DNA of 64,000 nucleotides from Agreia sp040398585 (GTDB taxonomy: Bacteria; Actinomycetota; Actinomycetes; Actinomycetales; Microbacteriaceae), in contig JBBATW010000006.1 of assembly GCA_040398585.1 (NCBI GenBank), forward strand, positions 50,379-114,378, in the 5' to 3' direction. Under the pieces are notes generated by a model that made no database searches, had not been told where the DNA came from, and saw only the letters and a program-made list of their open reading frames with translations. A program made the position numbers and the translations under genes. Of this stretch, positions 33,502-41,843 are shown piece by piece; position 1 is the stretch's first letter; each line of letters begins with the position of its first letter.

Positions 33502-34998
33502 ATGGCAACCAATGAAAAGCCCGAAGATTTCAGCGCATCAGACGTCGCGACCGACAAGAAACTCCGCCGAAAAGTAATCGGTCTCGCCGCCTCGGGGGCT
33601 GTGGGCGGCTTCCTCTTCGGCTTCGACTCGTCTGTGGTCAACGGTGCGGTCAACGCTATCCAGCAGGAGTTCGGCCTGAACGCGGCCATCACCGGTCTGG
33701 CCGTCGCTTCGGCGCTGCTGGGCTGCGCACTGGGTGCCTATGTTGCGGGCCGCATCGCGGACCGCCTCGGCCGCATCCCCGTCATGCTGATCGGGGCAGT
33801 CCTCTTCTTGGTCAGCGCCATCGGCTCGGGCCTTGCCTTCGCGGCGTGGGACCTCATCCTCTGGCGCCTCATCGGGGGTCTGGGCATAGGAATCGCCTCC
33901 GTGATCGCCCCCGCCTATATCGCCGAGATCGCGCCGAAGGCCATCCGGGGCAGCCTTGCGTCGCTGCAGCAGCTGGCCATCACGCTCGGTATCTTCACCG
34001 CTCTGCTCTCTGACGCCGTTCTTGCCGGCCTCGCCGGGGAGGCCGTGAACGAGCTCTGGCTGGGCCTTGAGGCATGGCGCTGGATGTTTCTCGTGGGCGT
34101 CGTCCCGGCTTTGGTCTATGGCCTGATCGCCCTGAGGCTGCCCGAATCCCCGCGCTACCTCCTGCTCAAGGGCAAGACCACCCTCGCTCGCGCCGTCCTC
34201 ACGAGCATCACCCCGGCCGACAGAGTCGAGTCGAGCATCGCCGACATCCAGAGCGGCATCGACGAGGATGCCGCGAACTCCTCCAAGTCGTCGCTCAAGG
34301 GCAGACGCTTCGGGCTGCTTCCCGTGGTCTGGGTCGGCATCATCCTGTCGATGCTGCAGCAGCTGGTCGGCATCAACGTGATCTTCTACTACTCGACCAC
34401 GCTCTGGTCGAGCGTCGGCTTCGACGAGTCCAACTCGCTGATGATCTCCGTCTTTACCGCCGTGACCAACGTGGTCGTGACCTTCGTGGCCATCCTGCTC
34501 GTCGACAAAATCGGCCGTCGGCCCATTCTGCTCTTCGGCTCGATCGGCATGGCGGTATCCCTCGGCACGATGACGCTCGCCTTCAGCCAGGCTCAGGTCG
34601 GCGCCAGCGGGCCGAGCCTCGTCGGGGCCTGGGGCCCGATCGCACTGGTCGCAGCCAACCTCTTCGTCATCTCCTTCGGCGCATCCTGGGGACCCATCGT
34701 CTGGGTGCTGCTCGGCGAGATCTTCCCGACCCGCATTCGTGCCCGAGCCTTGGGCGTTGCGGCTGCGGCCCAGTGGCTGACCAACTTCGCAGTCACCATG
34801 ACATTCCCGATCATGAGCCAGGAGGTGTCGCTCACCCTCGCGTACGGCACCTACGCCACCTTCGCCGTGCTGTCGTTCTTCTTCGTCTACTTCAAGATCC
34901 CCGAGACGAAGGGCATAGCGCTCGAGAGCACTGGTGCTCTCACGGTCATCCGAGGGTCCCGCCGTGCCCGCCGGAACGCCGCAAGGGTCGGGGCCTAG
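33502..34998 (+). CDS. Sugar porter family MFS transporter
   Basis: A 498-residue sugar/proton symporter of the MFS sugar porter family, 12 hydrophobic segments. Family marks: GFLFGFDSSVVNGA in helix 1, GRIADRLGRIPVM after helix 2, LPESPRYLL before the central loop, LQQLVGINVIFYYS in helix 7, DKIGRRPILL, and IPETKGIALE at the end. The sugar is not predictable. AAAAGGAG at 33488-33495 is a strong ribosome site for ATG 33502, and TATATA at 33431-33436 is a plausible -10 box, so this gene is normally led, unlike many neighbours. Confidence 0.93.
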   Translation: MATNEKPEDFSASDVATDKKLRRKVIGLAASGAVGGFLFGFDSSVVNGAVNAIQQEFGLNAAITGLAVASALLGCALGAYVAGRIADRLGRIPVMLIGAVLFLVSAIGSGLAFAAWDLILWRLIGGLGIGIASVIAPAYIAEIAPKAIRGSLASLQQLAITLGIFTALLSDAVLAGLAGEAVNELWLGLEAWRWMFLVGVVPALVYGLIALRLPESPRYLLLKGKTTLARAVLTSITPADRVESSIADIQSGIDEDAANSSKSSLKGRRFGLLPVVWVGIILSMLQQLVGINVIFYYSTTLWSSVGFDESNSLMISVFTAVTNVVVTFVAILLVDKIGRRPILLFGSIGMAVSLGTMTLAFSQAQVGASGPSLVGAWGPIALVAANLFVISFGASWGPIVWVLLGEIFPTRIRARALGVAAAAQWLTNFAVTMTFPIMSQEVSLTLAYGTYATFAVLSFFFVYFKIPETKGIALESTGALTVIRGSRRARRNAARVGA

Positions 34999-35001
34999 GC
35001 T
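34996..35001 (+). promoter_or_regulatory. Probable -10 box of the phosphoesterase gene (leaderless)
   Basis: TAGGCT, whose first three bases are also the stop codon of the sugar porter gene, is followed by exactly 6 nt and the ATG at 35008. Confidence 0.5.
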
Positions 35002-35007
35002 GAGCAC

Positions 35008-35913
35008 ATGCAGCTCGGACAGCACCCGGAAGCCAGTCTCGTCATTGCCCACATCAGCGACACCCATTTTCGAAAGGGCGGCGCACCGATGCATTCCAGC
35101 GTGGATGCCGATGCGAACCTTTTCCGGGCCATGGCCGCCCTTGAGGCGTCTGGAATACGACCGGATGCGCTGATCTTCACGGGCGATATTGCCGACACCG
35201 GTGATGCGGGCTCGTACGCGCGGGTTCGATCCATCGTCGAGCCGGTGGCCGGCCGACTGGGGTCCCGACTGATCTGGGTGATGGGAAACCACGACCGGCG
35301 GGCAGCCTTCAATTCCGAGCTGCTGGACGGCGACGCACAGGGCGAGACCGCCGGGACGCTCGACCGGGTCTACGACCTCGACGGTCTCCGGGTTATCGCG
35401 CTCGACACGGCCGTTCCGGGCTACGACCACGGGGAGCTGTCGAGGCCGCAACTGGAGTGGCTGTCCGATCAGCTGGCCGTGCCCGCCCGCCGCGGCACTG
35501 TGTTGGCCATGCATCATCCGCCGCTGCCCACACCGATCGCCTTCATGCAGGTGCTCGAGCTCCAGGACCAGGCTGCCCTGGCCCGGGTGCTGTCCGGCTC
35601 GGATGTGCGCGGCATCCTCGCCGGGCACCTGCACTACGCAGCCCACGGCAGCATTGCAGGCATCCCGGTATCCGTGGCGGCCTCCACCTGCTACTCGATC
35701 GACGCGGCCGGCGCATCCGGCTCGCTCGTGGGCCGGGACGGCGGCCAGTCTTTGACCCTCGTGCATGTCTATGACGACCAGCTGGTGCACTCGATCGTGC
35801 CGCTGGGCGACTTCCCCGTTGTGGCCCGTTTCGACGAGGGTTTCACGGCTCGGCTCGCGGCCACGGCGCCCACAGACAGGCTCGAAACGTACTCAAAGCA
35901 TCCCGCCCGGTAG
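35008..35913 (+). CDS. Calcineurin-like metallophosphoesterase (CpdA-like cyclic nucleotide phosphodiesterase)
   Basis: A 301-residue soluble dinuclear metal phosphoesterase. Ligands in order: Asp18 and His20 in ISDTH, Asp in TGDIAD, Asn-His in GNHDRR, His in MHHPP, and His-x-His in AGHLHYA. The arrangement and length match 3',5'-cyclic-AMP phosphodiesterase CpdA and the related class III phosphodiesterases, so cAMP is the first guess; other phosphodiesters are possible. It lies just upstream of the rpsB leader. Confidence 0.82.
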   Translation: MQLGQHPEASLVIAHISDTHFRKGGAPMHSSVDADANLFRAMAALEASGIRPDALIFTGDIADTGDAGSYARVRSIVEPVAGRLGSRLIWVMGNHDRRAAFNSELLDGDAQGETAGTLDRVYDLDGLRVIALDTAVPGYDHGELSRPQLEWLSDQLAVPARRGTVLAMHHPPLPTPIAFMQVLELQDQAALARVLSGSDVRGILAGHLHYAAHGSIAGIPVSVAASTCYSIDAAGASGSLVGRDGGQSLTLVHVYDDQLVHSIVPLGDFPVVARFDEGFTARLAATAPTDRLETYSKHPAR

Positions 35914-35917
35914 CTGG

Positions 35918-36127
35918 TATAGTTTTCGTCAGCACCTTGTTCGTTAGAGGTGACTACGCGTGCCCTCCAGGAGGTGCAGCCGATCGGTCCTTCTGAAAAG
36001 TGGGCCGGCTGCACGCCGGGCACCAGGAGTCTTGGTCACCGACCGGGACTGACAACCGATTGGCGTATTCCCGCCGGGCGTTTCATAACGCCCTGCGATG
36101 TGCGCCTGTAGAACAGGAGACCGGCCC
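35918..36127 (+). promoter_or_regulatory. Promoter and structured 5' leader of rpsB
   Basis: TGG-TATAGT (box at 35918-35923) is an extended -10. The leader of about 195 nt folds: GTGCAGCCG (35974-35982) with CGGCTGCAC (36006-36014), and a perfect GGGCGTT-TCAT-AACGCCC hairpin at 36076-36093, before AGGAGA at 36115-36120. Such leaders often bind the ribosomal protein for feedback control; that is inference here. Confidence 0.55.
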
Positions 36128-37027
36128 ATGGCCGTTGTAACCATTCGCCAGCTGCTCGACAGCGGCGTTCACTTTGGACACCAGACCCGTCGCTGGAACC
36201 CGAAGATGAAGCGCTTCATCTTGACCGAGCGCAGCGGCAGCCACATCATCGATCTGCAGCAGTCGCTTGCGCATATCGACAAGACCTACGACTACGTCAA
36301 GGAGACGGTTGCCCACGGTGGCACCATCCTCTTCGTCGGAACGAAGAAGCAGGCACAGGGCTCCATCGCGGAGCAGGCGCAGCGTGTCGGCCAGCCCTAT
36401 GTCAACCAGCGCTGGCTCGGTGGACTGCTCACCAACTTCCAGACGGTCTCCAAGCGCCTCGCGCGCATGAAGGAACTGGAAGAGGTCGACTTCGACGACA
36501 CCACCCGTGGCTTCACCAAGAAGGAACTCCTCATTCAGCGACGTGAGCTCGTCAAGCTGCAGAAGAGCCTCGGTGGAATCCGCAACCTGACCAAAACCCC
36601 CTCCGCCGTCTGGATCGTCGACACGAAGAAGGAGCACCTCGCCATTGACGAGGCGCACAAGCTCGGCATCCCCGTCATCGCGATCCTCGACACGAACTGC
36701 GACCCGGACGACGTCCAGTACCCGATCCCGGGCAACGACGACGCCATCCGCTCCGTGGGCCTGTTGACCCGTATCATCGCCGACGCCGCCGCCGAGGGCC
36801 TCATCCAGCGCCACGCAAAGCCGGAGGAGAGCGGAAACGTCTCTGCCGTCGAGCCGCTGGCCGCCTGGGAGCAGGAACTCCTCGCCGCGAGTGAGACCGA
36901 GGCCGTCGCGGCCGGGGTCGTCGCCGAGGGTGCAGTTGCCGAGGTTCCCGTCGTCGAGGTTGCAGTCGTCGAGGTTGCAGTCGAAGCCACCGCGGAGGCC
37001 GTCGCCCCCGCCGAAGAGACCAAGTAG
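36128..37027 (+). CDS. rpsB: 30S ribosomal protein uS2
   Basis: uS2 is a late-assembling 30S protein. The core is unmistakable: MAVVTIRQLLDSGVHFGHQTRRWNP, FILTERSGSHIIDL, RWLGGLLTNFQTV, and DTNCDPDDVQYPIPGNDDA. A low-complexity tail of Val, Ala and Glu (about residues 250-299) extends the protein to 299 residues, as in other Actinobacteria. ATG 36128 has AGGAGA 7 nt upstream. tsf follows after an intergenic hairpin. Confidence 0.97.
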   Translation: MAVVTIRQLLDSGVHFGHQTRRWNPKMKRFILTERSGSHIIDLQQSLAHIDKTYDYVKETVAHGGTILFVGTKKQAQGSIAEQAQRVGQPYVNQRWLGGLLTNFQTVSKRLARMKELEEVDFDDTTRGFTKKELLIQRRELVKLQKSLGGIRNLTKTPSAVWIVDTKKEHLAIDEAHKLGIPVIAILDTNCDPDDVQYPIPGNDDAIRSVGLLTRIIADAAAEGLIQRHAKPEESGNVSAVEPLAAWEQELLAASETEAVAAGVVAEGAVAEVPVVEVAVVEVAVEATAEAVAPAEETK

Positions 37028-37041
37028 TCTCTTCCCCGTTG

Positions 37042-37074
37042 TGACCAGGCCCGGTCTTTGACTGGGCCTGGTCA
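37042..37074 (+). terminator. Hairpin between rpsB and tsf
   Basis: TGACCAGGCCC and GGGCCTGGTCA form a perfect 11-bp stem with an 11-nt loop, 15 nt after rpsB. It may attenuate read-through or stabilise the rpsB mRNA; no T-run follows. Confidence 0.6.
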
Positions 37075-37120
37075 GTTTCACCCCGTACTTTTAACCTATT
37101 GAGTAGGAGCGTCAAGAAAA

Positions 37121-37948
37121 ATGGCAGATTTCAGCCTGGCCGACCTCAAGACCCTGCGCGAGCGCCTCGGCACCGGCATGGTCGATAGCAAGAACGCCCT
37201 CGTCGAAGCCGGAGGCGACCTCGAGAAGGCGACGGAACTCCTTCGCCTCAAGGGTGCCAAGAGCAACGCGAAGCGTGCCGACCGCTCCACGAGCGAAGGT
37301 CTCGTCGCCGCCAAGGAAAACGGCGACACCGCGACCCTGATCGAGCTCGCCTGCGAGACCGATTTCGTCGCCAAGAACGAGAAGTTCGTTGCCCTTTCGG
37401 ACGCCGTTCTGAACGCCGTCGTCGCGGCCGGAGCCAGCACCGTCGACGAGGCCCTCGCGGCCCCGGCGACCGCGGGAACCGTTGCCGACCTCATCGTTGA
37501 CCAGGCCGCAGTTCTGGGCGAGAAGATCGAGCTTCGCCGCGTAGCCCTCGTCAAGGGTGAGTCGTTCGCGATCTACCTGCACAAGACCAGCAAGGACCTA
37601 CCCCCGCAGGTCGGCGTCATCGTGGGTTACAGCGGAACGGATGCCGACACGGCACGCTCCGTCGCCCAGCACATCTCCTTTGCGGCCCCCGAGTACCTTG
37701 CAGCCGAAGACGTCCCGACCGAACTGGTCGAGACCGAGCGTCGCATCGTCGAGGAGATCTCGCGCAACGAGGGTAAGCCCGACGCGGCTCTGCCCAAGAT
37801 CATCGAGGGTCGCCTCGGCGCCTATTTCAAGCAGGTGGCCCTGCTGGAGCAGGACTACGCCAAGGACAATAAGCTTTCGATCAAAAAGGTGCTTGCTGAA
37901 GCCGGCTTGAGCGTTTCGGGCTTTGCCCGCTTCAAGGTCGGCGCGTAG
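37121..37948 (+). CDS. tsf: Elongation factor Ts
   Basis: EF-Ts recharges EF-Tu with GTP. The 275-residue protein has the N-terminal UBA-like domain (LKTLRERLGTGMVDSKNALVEAGGD) and the EF-Tu-contacting CETDFVAKNEKF, followed by two core subdomains. AGGAG at 37105-37109 serves ATG 37121. A strong terminator ends the rpsB-tsf unit. Confidence 0.97.
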   Translation: MADFSLADLKTLRERLGTGMVDSKNALVEAGGDLEKATELLRLKGAKSNAKRADRSTSEGLVAAKENGDTATLIELACETDFVAKNEKFVALSDAVLNAVVAAGASTVDEALAAPATAGTVADLIVDQAAVLGEKIELRRVALVKGESFAIYLHKTSKDLPPQVGVIVGYSGTDADTARSVAQHISFAAPEYLAAEDVPTELVETERRIVEEISRNEGKPDAALPKIIEGRLGAYFKQVALLEQDYAKDNKLSIKKVLAEAGLSVSGFARFKVGA

Positions 37949-37956
37949 TTTCACCC

Positions 37957-38003
37957 AAGAGAGAGCCTGCTCCGTCCCTGACGGAGTGGGCTCTCTCTTT
38001 TTT
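37957..38003 (+). terminator. Rho-independent terminator after tsf
   Basis: AAGAGAGAGCC pairs with GGCTCTCTCTT, with CTCCGTC/GACGGAG as an inner stem, followed by a run of six T ending at 38003. This is the clearest intrinsic terminator in the window. Confidence 0.92.
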
Positions 38004-38030
38004 ACGCTGAGTTTGGGTAAGCCGACCCGC

Positions 38031-38036
38031 TAAAAT
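38031..38036 (+). promoter_or_regulatory. Probable -10 box of pyrH
   Basis: TAAAAT, 35 nt before the pyrH ATG and directly after the tsf terminator; no convincing -35 box. Confidence 0.45.
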
Positions 38037-38071
38037 TGCAGGTAACCGCACGACGAAGGGATTCACGCGCC

Positions 38072-38800
38072 ATGACATCACTCCAGGGCCGACGCCGGGT
38101 ACTGCTGAAGCTCTCCGGTGAGGCCTTCGGCGCTGGCTCTCTCGGGGTCAATCCCGATGTCGTCAGCGAGCTTGCCAGAGAGATCGCCGAGGCGGCCAAG
38201 AGCGTCGAGATCGCGATCGTCGTGGGCGGCGGCAACTTCTTCCGCGGTGCCGAGCTCTCGCAGCGCGGCATGGATCGTGGCCGGGCCGACTACATGGGGA
38301 TGCTCGGCACAGTGATGAACGCCCTGGCCCTTCAGGACTTCCTCGAGCAGGCCGGGGCCGCCACCCGGGTGCAGTCGGCTATATCCATGACCCAGGTCGC
38401 AGAGCCCTACATTCCACGCCGTGCGGAGCGGCACCTCGAGAAGGGTCGCGTGGTCATTTTCGGCGCCGGGGCAGGCCTGCCCTATTTCTCCACCGACACG
38501 GTCGCCGCCCAGCGGGCGCTGGAGATCGGGGCCGACGTGGTCTTGGTCGCCAAGAACGGCGTAGACGGCGTCTATGACTCCGATCCCCGCACGAACCCCG
38601 ATGCCAAGATGATCGAGCGACTCACCTATATCGACGCCCTGCAGCGGGAGCTCAAGGTGGTCGACTCGACGGCGTTCAGCCTGTGCATGGACAACTCGAT
38701 GCCGATGATGGTCTTCGGCATGGCGCCGCAGGGCAACGTCACGCGGGCGATCCTCGGGGAGCAAATCGGCACCCTGGTCAGCACCTCTCACGACGACTGA
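38072..38800 (+). CDS. pyrH: UMP kinase
   Basis: Phosphorylates UMP to UDP; hexameric amino-acid-kinase fold. The 242-residue protein shows VLLKLSGEAFG (ATP site), IVVGGGNFFRG, GRADYMGMLGTVMNALALQD (UMP site) and VVIFGAGAGLPYFSTDTVAAQRA. ATG 38072 is chosen over an upstream frame at 38036 because GAAGGG lies before it and the family starts here. frr and cdsA follow, the usual order. Confidence 0.96.
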   Translation: MTSLQGRRRVLLKLSGEAFGAGSLGVNPDVVSELAREIAEAAKSVEIAIVVGGGNFFRGAELSQRGMDRGRADYMGMLGTVMNALALQDFLEQAGAATRVQSAISMTQVAEPYIPRRAERHLEKGRVVIFGAGAGLPYFSTDTVAAQRALEIGADVVLVAKNGVDGVYDSDPRTNPDAKMIERLTYIDALQRELKVVDSTAFSLCMDNSMPMMVFGMAPQGNVTRAILGEQIGTLVSTSHDD

Positions 38801-38871
38801 CACCGACTTCAGGTCTCGGACCGGTCGTCCTGAGCCTCTAAACTAATGCGGAACCAAACTAAGGAGCTACC

Positions 38872-39426
38872 GTGATCGCGGATGTATTGACCGACACGAC
38901 CGAGCGTATGGACAGGGCCGTCGAGGTCGCCAAGGAAGACTTTGCGAGCATTCGCACGGGGCGCGCCAACCCGGCGATGTTCCAGAAGGTCATGATCAAC
39001 TACTACGGCACCCCCACTCCGCTGAACCAGCTGGCGGGCCTGCAGAACCCCGAGGCGCGCACGATGCTGATCACGCCCTACGACAAGGGTGCGCTCCGGG
39101 ACATCGAGGCCGCTATCCGCGACATCCCGAACCTGGGCGCGAGCCCCAGCAACGACGGCGCGGTCATCCGGGTGCAGCTTCCCGAACTGACGGAGGAACG
39201 CCGCAGGGAGTACGTCAAGGTCGTCAAGACCAAGGCCGAGGACGGCAAGGTTGCGCTCCGCAACATCCGGCGCAAGGCCAAGGACGACCTCGACGCGCTG
39301 AAGAGCGAGGTCGGCGACGACGAGGTGGCCCGTGCCGAGAAAGAACTCGAGAGCATCACGAAGGCGCACGTCGACGGTATCGACGACGCGTTCAAGCGCA
39401 AGGAAGCCGAACTCCTCACTATCTAG
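38872..39426 (+). CDS. frr: Ribosome recycling factor
   Basis: Splits post-termination ribosomes with EF-G. The 184-residue protein is full length; RTGRANPAMFQKVMINYYGTPTPLNQL and the C-terminal EERRREYVKVVKTKAEDGKVALRNIRR segments are diagnostic. GTG 38872 has AAGGAG 7 nt upstream. A TAAACT sequence at 38839-38844 may be a -10 box for an internal promoter. Confidence 0.97.
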   Translation: MIADVLTDTTERMDRAVEVAKEDFASIRTGRANPAMFQKVMINYYGTPTPLNQLAGLQNPEARTMLITPYDKGALRDIEAAIRDIPNLGASPSNDGAVIRVQLPELTEERRREYVKVVKTKAEDGKVALRNIRRKAKDDLDALKSEVGDDEVARAEKELESITKAHVDGIDDAFKRKEAELLTI

Positions 39427-39441
39427 GGCCAACGCAGCACT

Positions 39442-40398
39442 ATGACCAATGAACCTAGTGCGGCGGATTCTGCCGCCAACGCAAAAAAGCATGCGGGGAT
39501 GAGTAGAGCCGAGTTCGAGGCACGGGTCAAGGGCACCTTCGATCAAATCGAGGAGGTCAATGACAAGATCAACGCCAGAAGCGGCCGCAACCTCTTCAAG
39601 GCAACCCTGATCGGTCTTGCGCTCGGCCTCGTGATGATCTTCAGCCTTGTGGTGATCAAAGAGATATTCGTTGTCTTCGCAGCCGTGATTCTCGCATTCA
39701 CCGCGTTTGAGCTTGCGAGCGCACTCCGGCACGCCGGCCGGGACATCCCCCGGATCCCCACCGTGCTGGCTGCCGTGGCGATCGGGCCGGCAGCCTACTA
39801 TTGGGGTCCCGCCGGACAGTGGATCGGCATCCTCGCCAGCATCCTTCTCGTTGTGCTCTGGAGGCTTGCTGAGCTGATCGCGCCGCGGCACCGTGCGCCG
39901 TTGAGGAGCGTTGCGCATGACCTCTCGGGGAGCGTGTTCGTTCAGGTTTACGTCACGTTCCTCGGCAGCATCGCCGTCTTGCTTCTTGCCCAGCCGAACG
40001 GCCAATGGTGGGTGCTTTCCTTCCTGTTGGTCATCATCGCCACGGACACCGGGGCCTACGTCAGCGGGTTGAATTTCGGTAGGCATCTGATGGCGCCGAC
40101 GATCAGTCCCAAGAAGACCTGGGAGGGATTCGTCGGGTCGTTGGTCGCCGCGAGTGTCGCCAGTGTTCTGCTCAGCGTCTTCCTCCTGGACAAGCCCTGG
40201 TGGTTCGGACTCATCTTCGGCATAGTCCTGGCGATCGCAGCCACCGTCGGCGACTTCACCGAGTCAATGCTGAAGCGCGATCTGGGAATCAAAGACATGA
40301 GCACCTGGCTTCCCGGCCACGGCGGTTTCCTGGACCGGCTGGATTCGATCCTGCCCTCCGCCGCTGTGGCCTACGCCTTCTACATCATCTTCACCTGA
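39442..40398 (+). CDS. cdsA: Phosphatidate cytidylyltransferase
   Basis: Makes CDP-diacylglycerol for phospholipids. The 318-residue membrane protein has a cytosolic N-terminal stretch of about 50 residues, then about eight helices, and the family signature split as SPKKTWEGFVG and GDFTESMLKRDLGIKDMSTWLPGHGGFLDRLDS. It lies 15 nt after frr. The isoprenoid genes often found near cdsA (dxr, rseP, ispG) are not in this window; the next gene is DivIVA-like. Confidence 0.94.
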   Translation: MTNEPSAADSAANAKKHAGMSRAEFEARVKGTFDQIEEVNDKINARSGRNLFKATLIGLALGLVMIFSLVVIKEIFVVFAAVILAFTAFELASALRHAGRDIPRIPTVLAAVAIGPAAYYWGPAGQWIGILASILLVVLWRLAELIAPRHRAPLRSVAHDLSGSVFVQVYVTFLGSIAVLLLAQPNGQWWVLSFLLVIIATDTGAYVSGLNFGRHLMAPTISPKKTWEGFVGSLVAASVASVLLSVFLLDKPWWFGLIFGIVLAIAATVGDFTESMLKRDLGIKDMSTWLPGHGGFLDRLDSILPSAAVAYAFYIIFT

Positions 40399-40456
40399 TG
40401 GCTCTTTTGCACGGGGTGATGATGACGCGGCCGAAAACTTTTGACAGGATAGCCTC

Positions 40457-41011
40457 GTGAGCGAAATTTTCCCCCGCACCCGTACATCTCGGCTCGGCTA
40501 CAGCGTGACCGCCGTAGAGCAGTTCCTTACGACGGCGAGAATGGCCTACGACGCCGAGCCGGGTGACACCGGCTCGATCCTGACCGCCGAGCAGATTCGA
40601 CGGATCGGATTCGAGATGGAGAAGGGAGGCTACCTCCCTGCCGCGGTGGATGCGGCGTTGGAGCGACTCGAAGACGCTTTTTCCAACCGGGAACGCGATC
40701 GGTCCGCCTCACTCCGGGGTGATGAAGAATGGTTCAGCGAAGCCCGGGAGCGCGCCCGCGAGATCTTGGCCCGACTGGAACGACCCCAGAAGCATCGCTT
40801 TGATGGCAGTGGATTTTTTCGTCTTGGCTATGAGAAGCGTGACGTCGATGCCTTTGCCGAGATATTGATTTCCTATTTCCGCCAGGGCAAACAGGTCAGC
40901 GTGAGCGATGTCCGCAGCGTGGTCTTCCGCTCCCGGACCAGGGGCTACAGCGAGGCGCAGGTCGACCTCGTGCTCGACTCCGTGGTCGACGTAATGCTGG
41001 CCGTACGCTGA
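40457..41011 (+). CDS. DivIVA-domain-repeat protein
   Basis: A 184-residue cytoplasmic protein with two DivIVA-type motifs. The first is FPRTRTSRLGYSVTAVEQFL plus IRRIGFEMEKGGYLPAAVDAALERLE; the second is FRLGYEKRDVDAFAEIL plus VRSVVFRSRTRGYSEAQVDLVLDSVVD. The pairing looks like an internal duplication. It lacks the long coiled coil of true DivIVA/Wag31, so it is probably a small partner or regulator at poles or septa rather than the polar scaffold itself. GTG 40457 follows an AGGA. Confidence 0.8.
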   Translation: MSEIFPRTRTSRLGYSVTAVEQFLTTARMAYDAEPGDTGSILTAEQIRRIGFEMEKGGYLPAAVDAALERLEDAFSNRERDRSASLRGDEEWFSEARERAREILARLERPQKHRFDGSGFFRLGYEKRDVDAFAEILISYFRQGKQVSVSDVRSVVFRSRTRGYSEAQVDLVLDSVVDVMLAVR

Positions 41012-41024
41012 TTTTTGGGGCCCT

Positions 41025-41045
41025 GATGAGCGGAATCCGCTCATC
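41025..41045. promoter_or_regulatory. Perfect 21-bp palindrome
   Basis: GATGAGCGGA, one central A, and TCCGCTCATC. It lies 14 nt after the DivIVA-like gene and directly before TAGTGT (41051-41056), a possible -10 box 9 nt upstream of the next GTG. It may end the first gene or be an operator of the second. Confidence 0.55.
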
Positions 41046-41065
41046 TTCTGTAGTGTGGTCAGATC

Positions 41066-41776
41066 GTGGGTAGGCATTCGGGCAGTGACGGGTCAGTGCC
41101 CCAGCCTCTTAAAAGGTCTCGAGCCGGCCGCAAGGCGCGAACGGCAACTCACTCGGCCGAGGTTCCTCGACGCCGGGTTGGAACGCGATCGCCGTCGTCA
41201 CGGCTGATTCTTCAGGGGATCGGCGTCTTGGCTGTTGCCGGCTGCATGCTCGTGAACGTCGTTGACCCCTACTCCGGTGTTACCGCCTCGCAGTACTTCA
41301 CCGTCGCTATCAAGGACGGCGCCAATCTCCCGGGCCAGACGCTCAACGTCGAGGCTGTTGCCGCCGGCGTCCAGCGCGACAGCTACGGCGTGATCGAACC
41401 GGTCAAGGTCGTGGTCGCCGCTGCTGCCGCATCCTCAGCTAATGCGTTCGCGCCGCCTGCCGCCGCGCCGGATCCGGGCAGCGCGCAGGCCTATGCGCTC
41501 TCGGCGCTAGCCGCCCGGGGTTGGGGCTCCGGAGAATATGACTGCCTGGTCTCGCTGTGGAACAAGGAGTCCGGCTGGCGCTACAACGCGTACAACGCCG
41601 GAAGCGGCGCCTACGGAATCCCTCAGTCCCTCCCGGGAAGCAAGATGGCTTCCGCCGGGGCTGACTGGGCCACCAACGCCAATACCCAGGTCGAATGGGG
41701 TCTCGGCTACATCACAGGTCGTTACGGCACACCCTGCGGCGCCTGGAGTCACTCCGGTTCCGTGGGCTGGTACTAG
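41066..41776 (+). CDS. Secreted transglycosylase-like protein
   Basis: A 236-residue protein with a basic N-terminus and one membrane segment or signal anchor (about 47-63, LILQGIGVLAVAGCMLVNVV). The C-terminal domain reads CLVSLWNKESGWRYNAYNAGSGAYGIPQSLPG and ends AWSHSGSVGWY. This is the lysozyme-like/lytic-transglycosylase domain common in Micrococcales, with the Glu of NKESGW as likely catalytic acid. It would act on peptidoglycan outside the membrane. The gene may be leaderless and under the palindrome just upstream. Confidence 0.82.
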   Translation: MGRHSGSDGSVPQPLKRSRAGRKARTATHSAEVPRRRVGTRSPSSRLILQGIGVLAVAGCMLVNVVDPYSGVTASQYFTVAIKDGANLPGQTLNVEAVAAGVQRDSYGVIEPVKVVVAAAAASSANAFAPPAAAPDPGSAQAYALSALAARGWGSGEYDCLVSLWNKESGWRYNAYNAGSGAYGIPQSLPGSKMASAGADWATNANTQVEWGLGYITGRYGTPCGAWSHSGSVGWY

Positions 41777-41831
41777 AGATAACATCGGTCGACGATGCGG
41801 CAGCGGGCGGAAGCGTGAATCCGGCCGAACG

Positions 41832-41837
41832 TAGAAT
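41832..41837 (+). promoter_or_regulatory. Probable -10 box of the 41844 gene (leaderless)
   Basis: TAGAAT, exactly 6 nt before the ATG at 41844. Confidence 0.5.
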
Positions 41838-41843
41838 CATCAG

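Noticed and set aside
33538..35790. 750-codon open frame on the minus strand opposite the sugar porter and phosphoesterase genes
   Set aside because: Antisense shadow typical of high-GC DNA: composition is Gly, Asp, Arg and His rich without any family motif, and both plus-strand genes have clear families.
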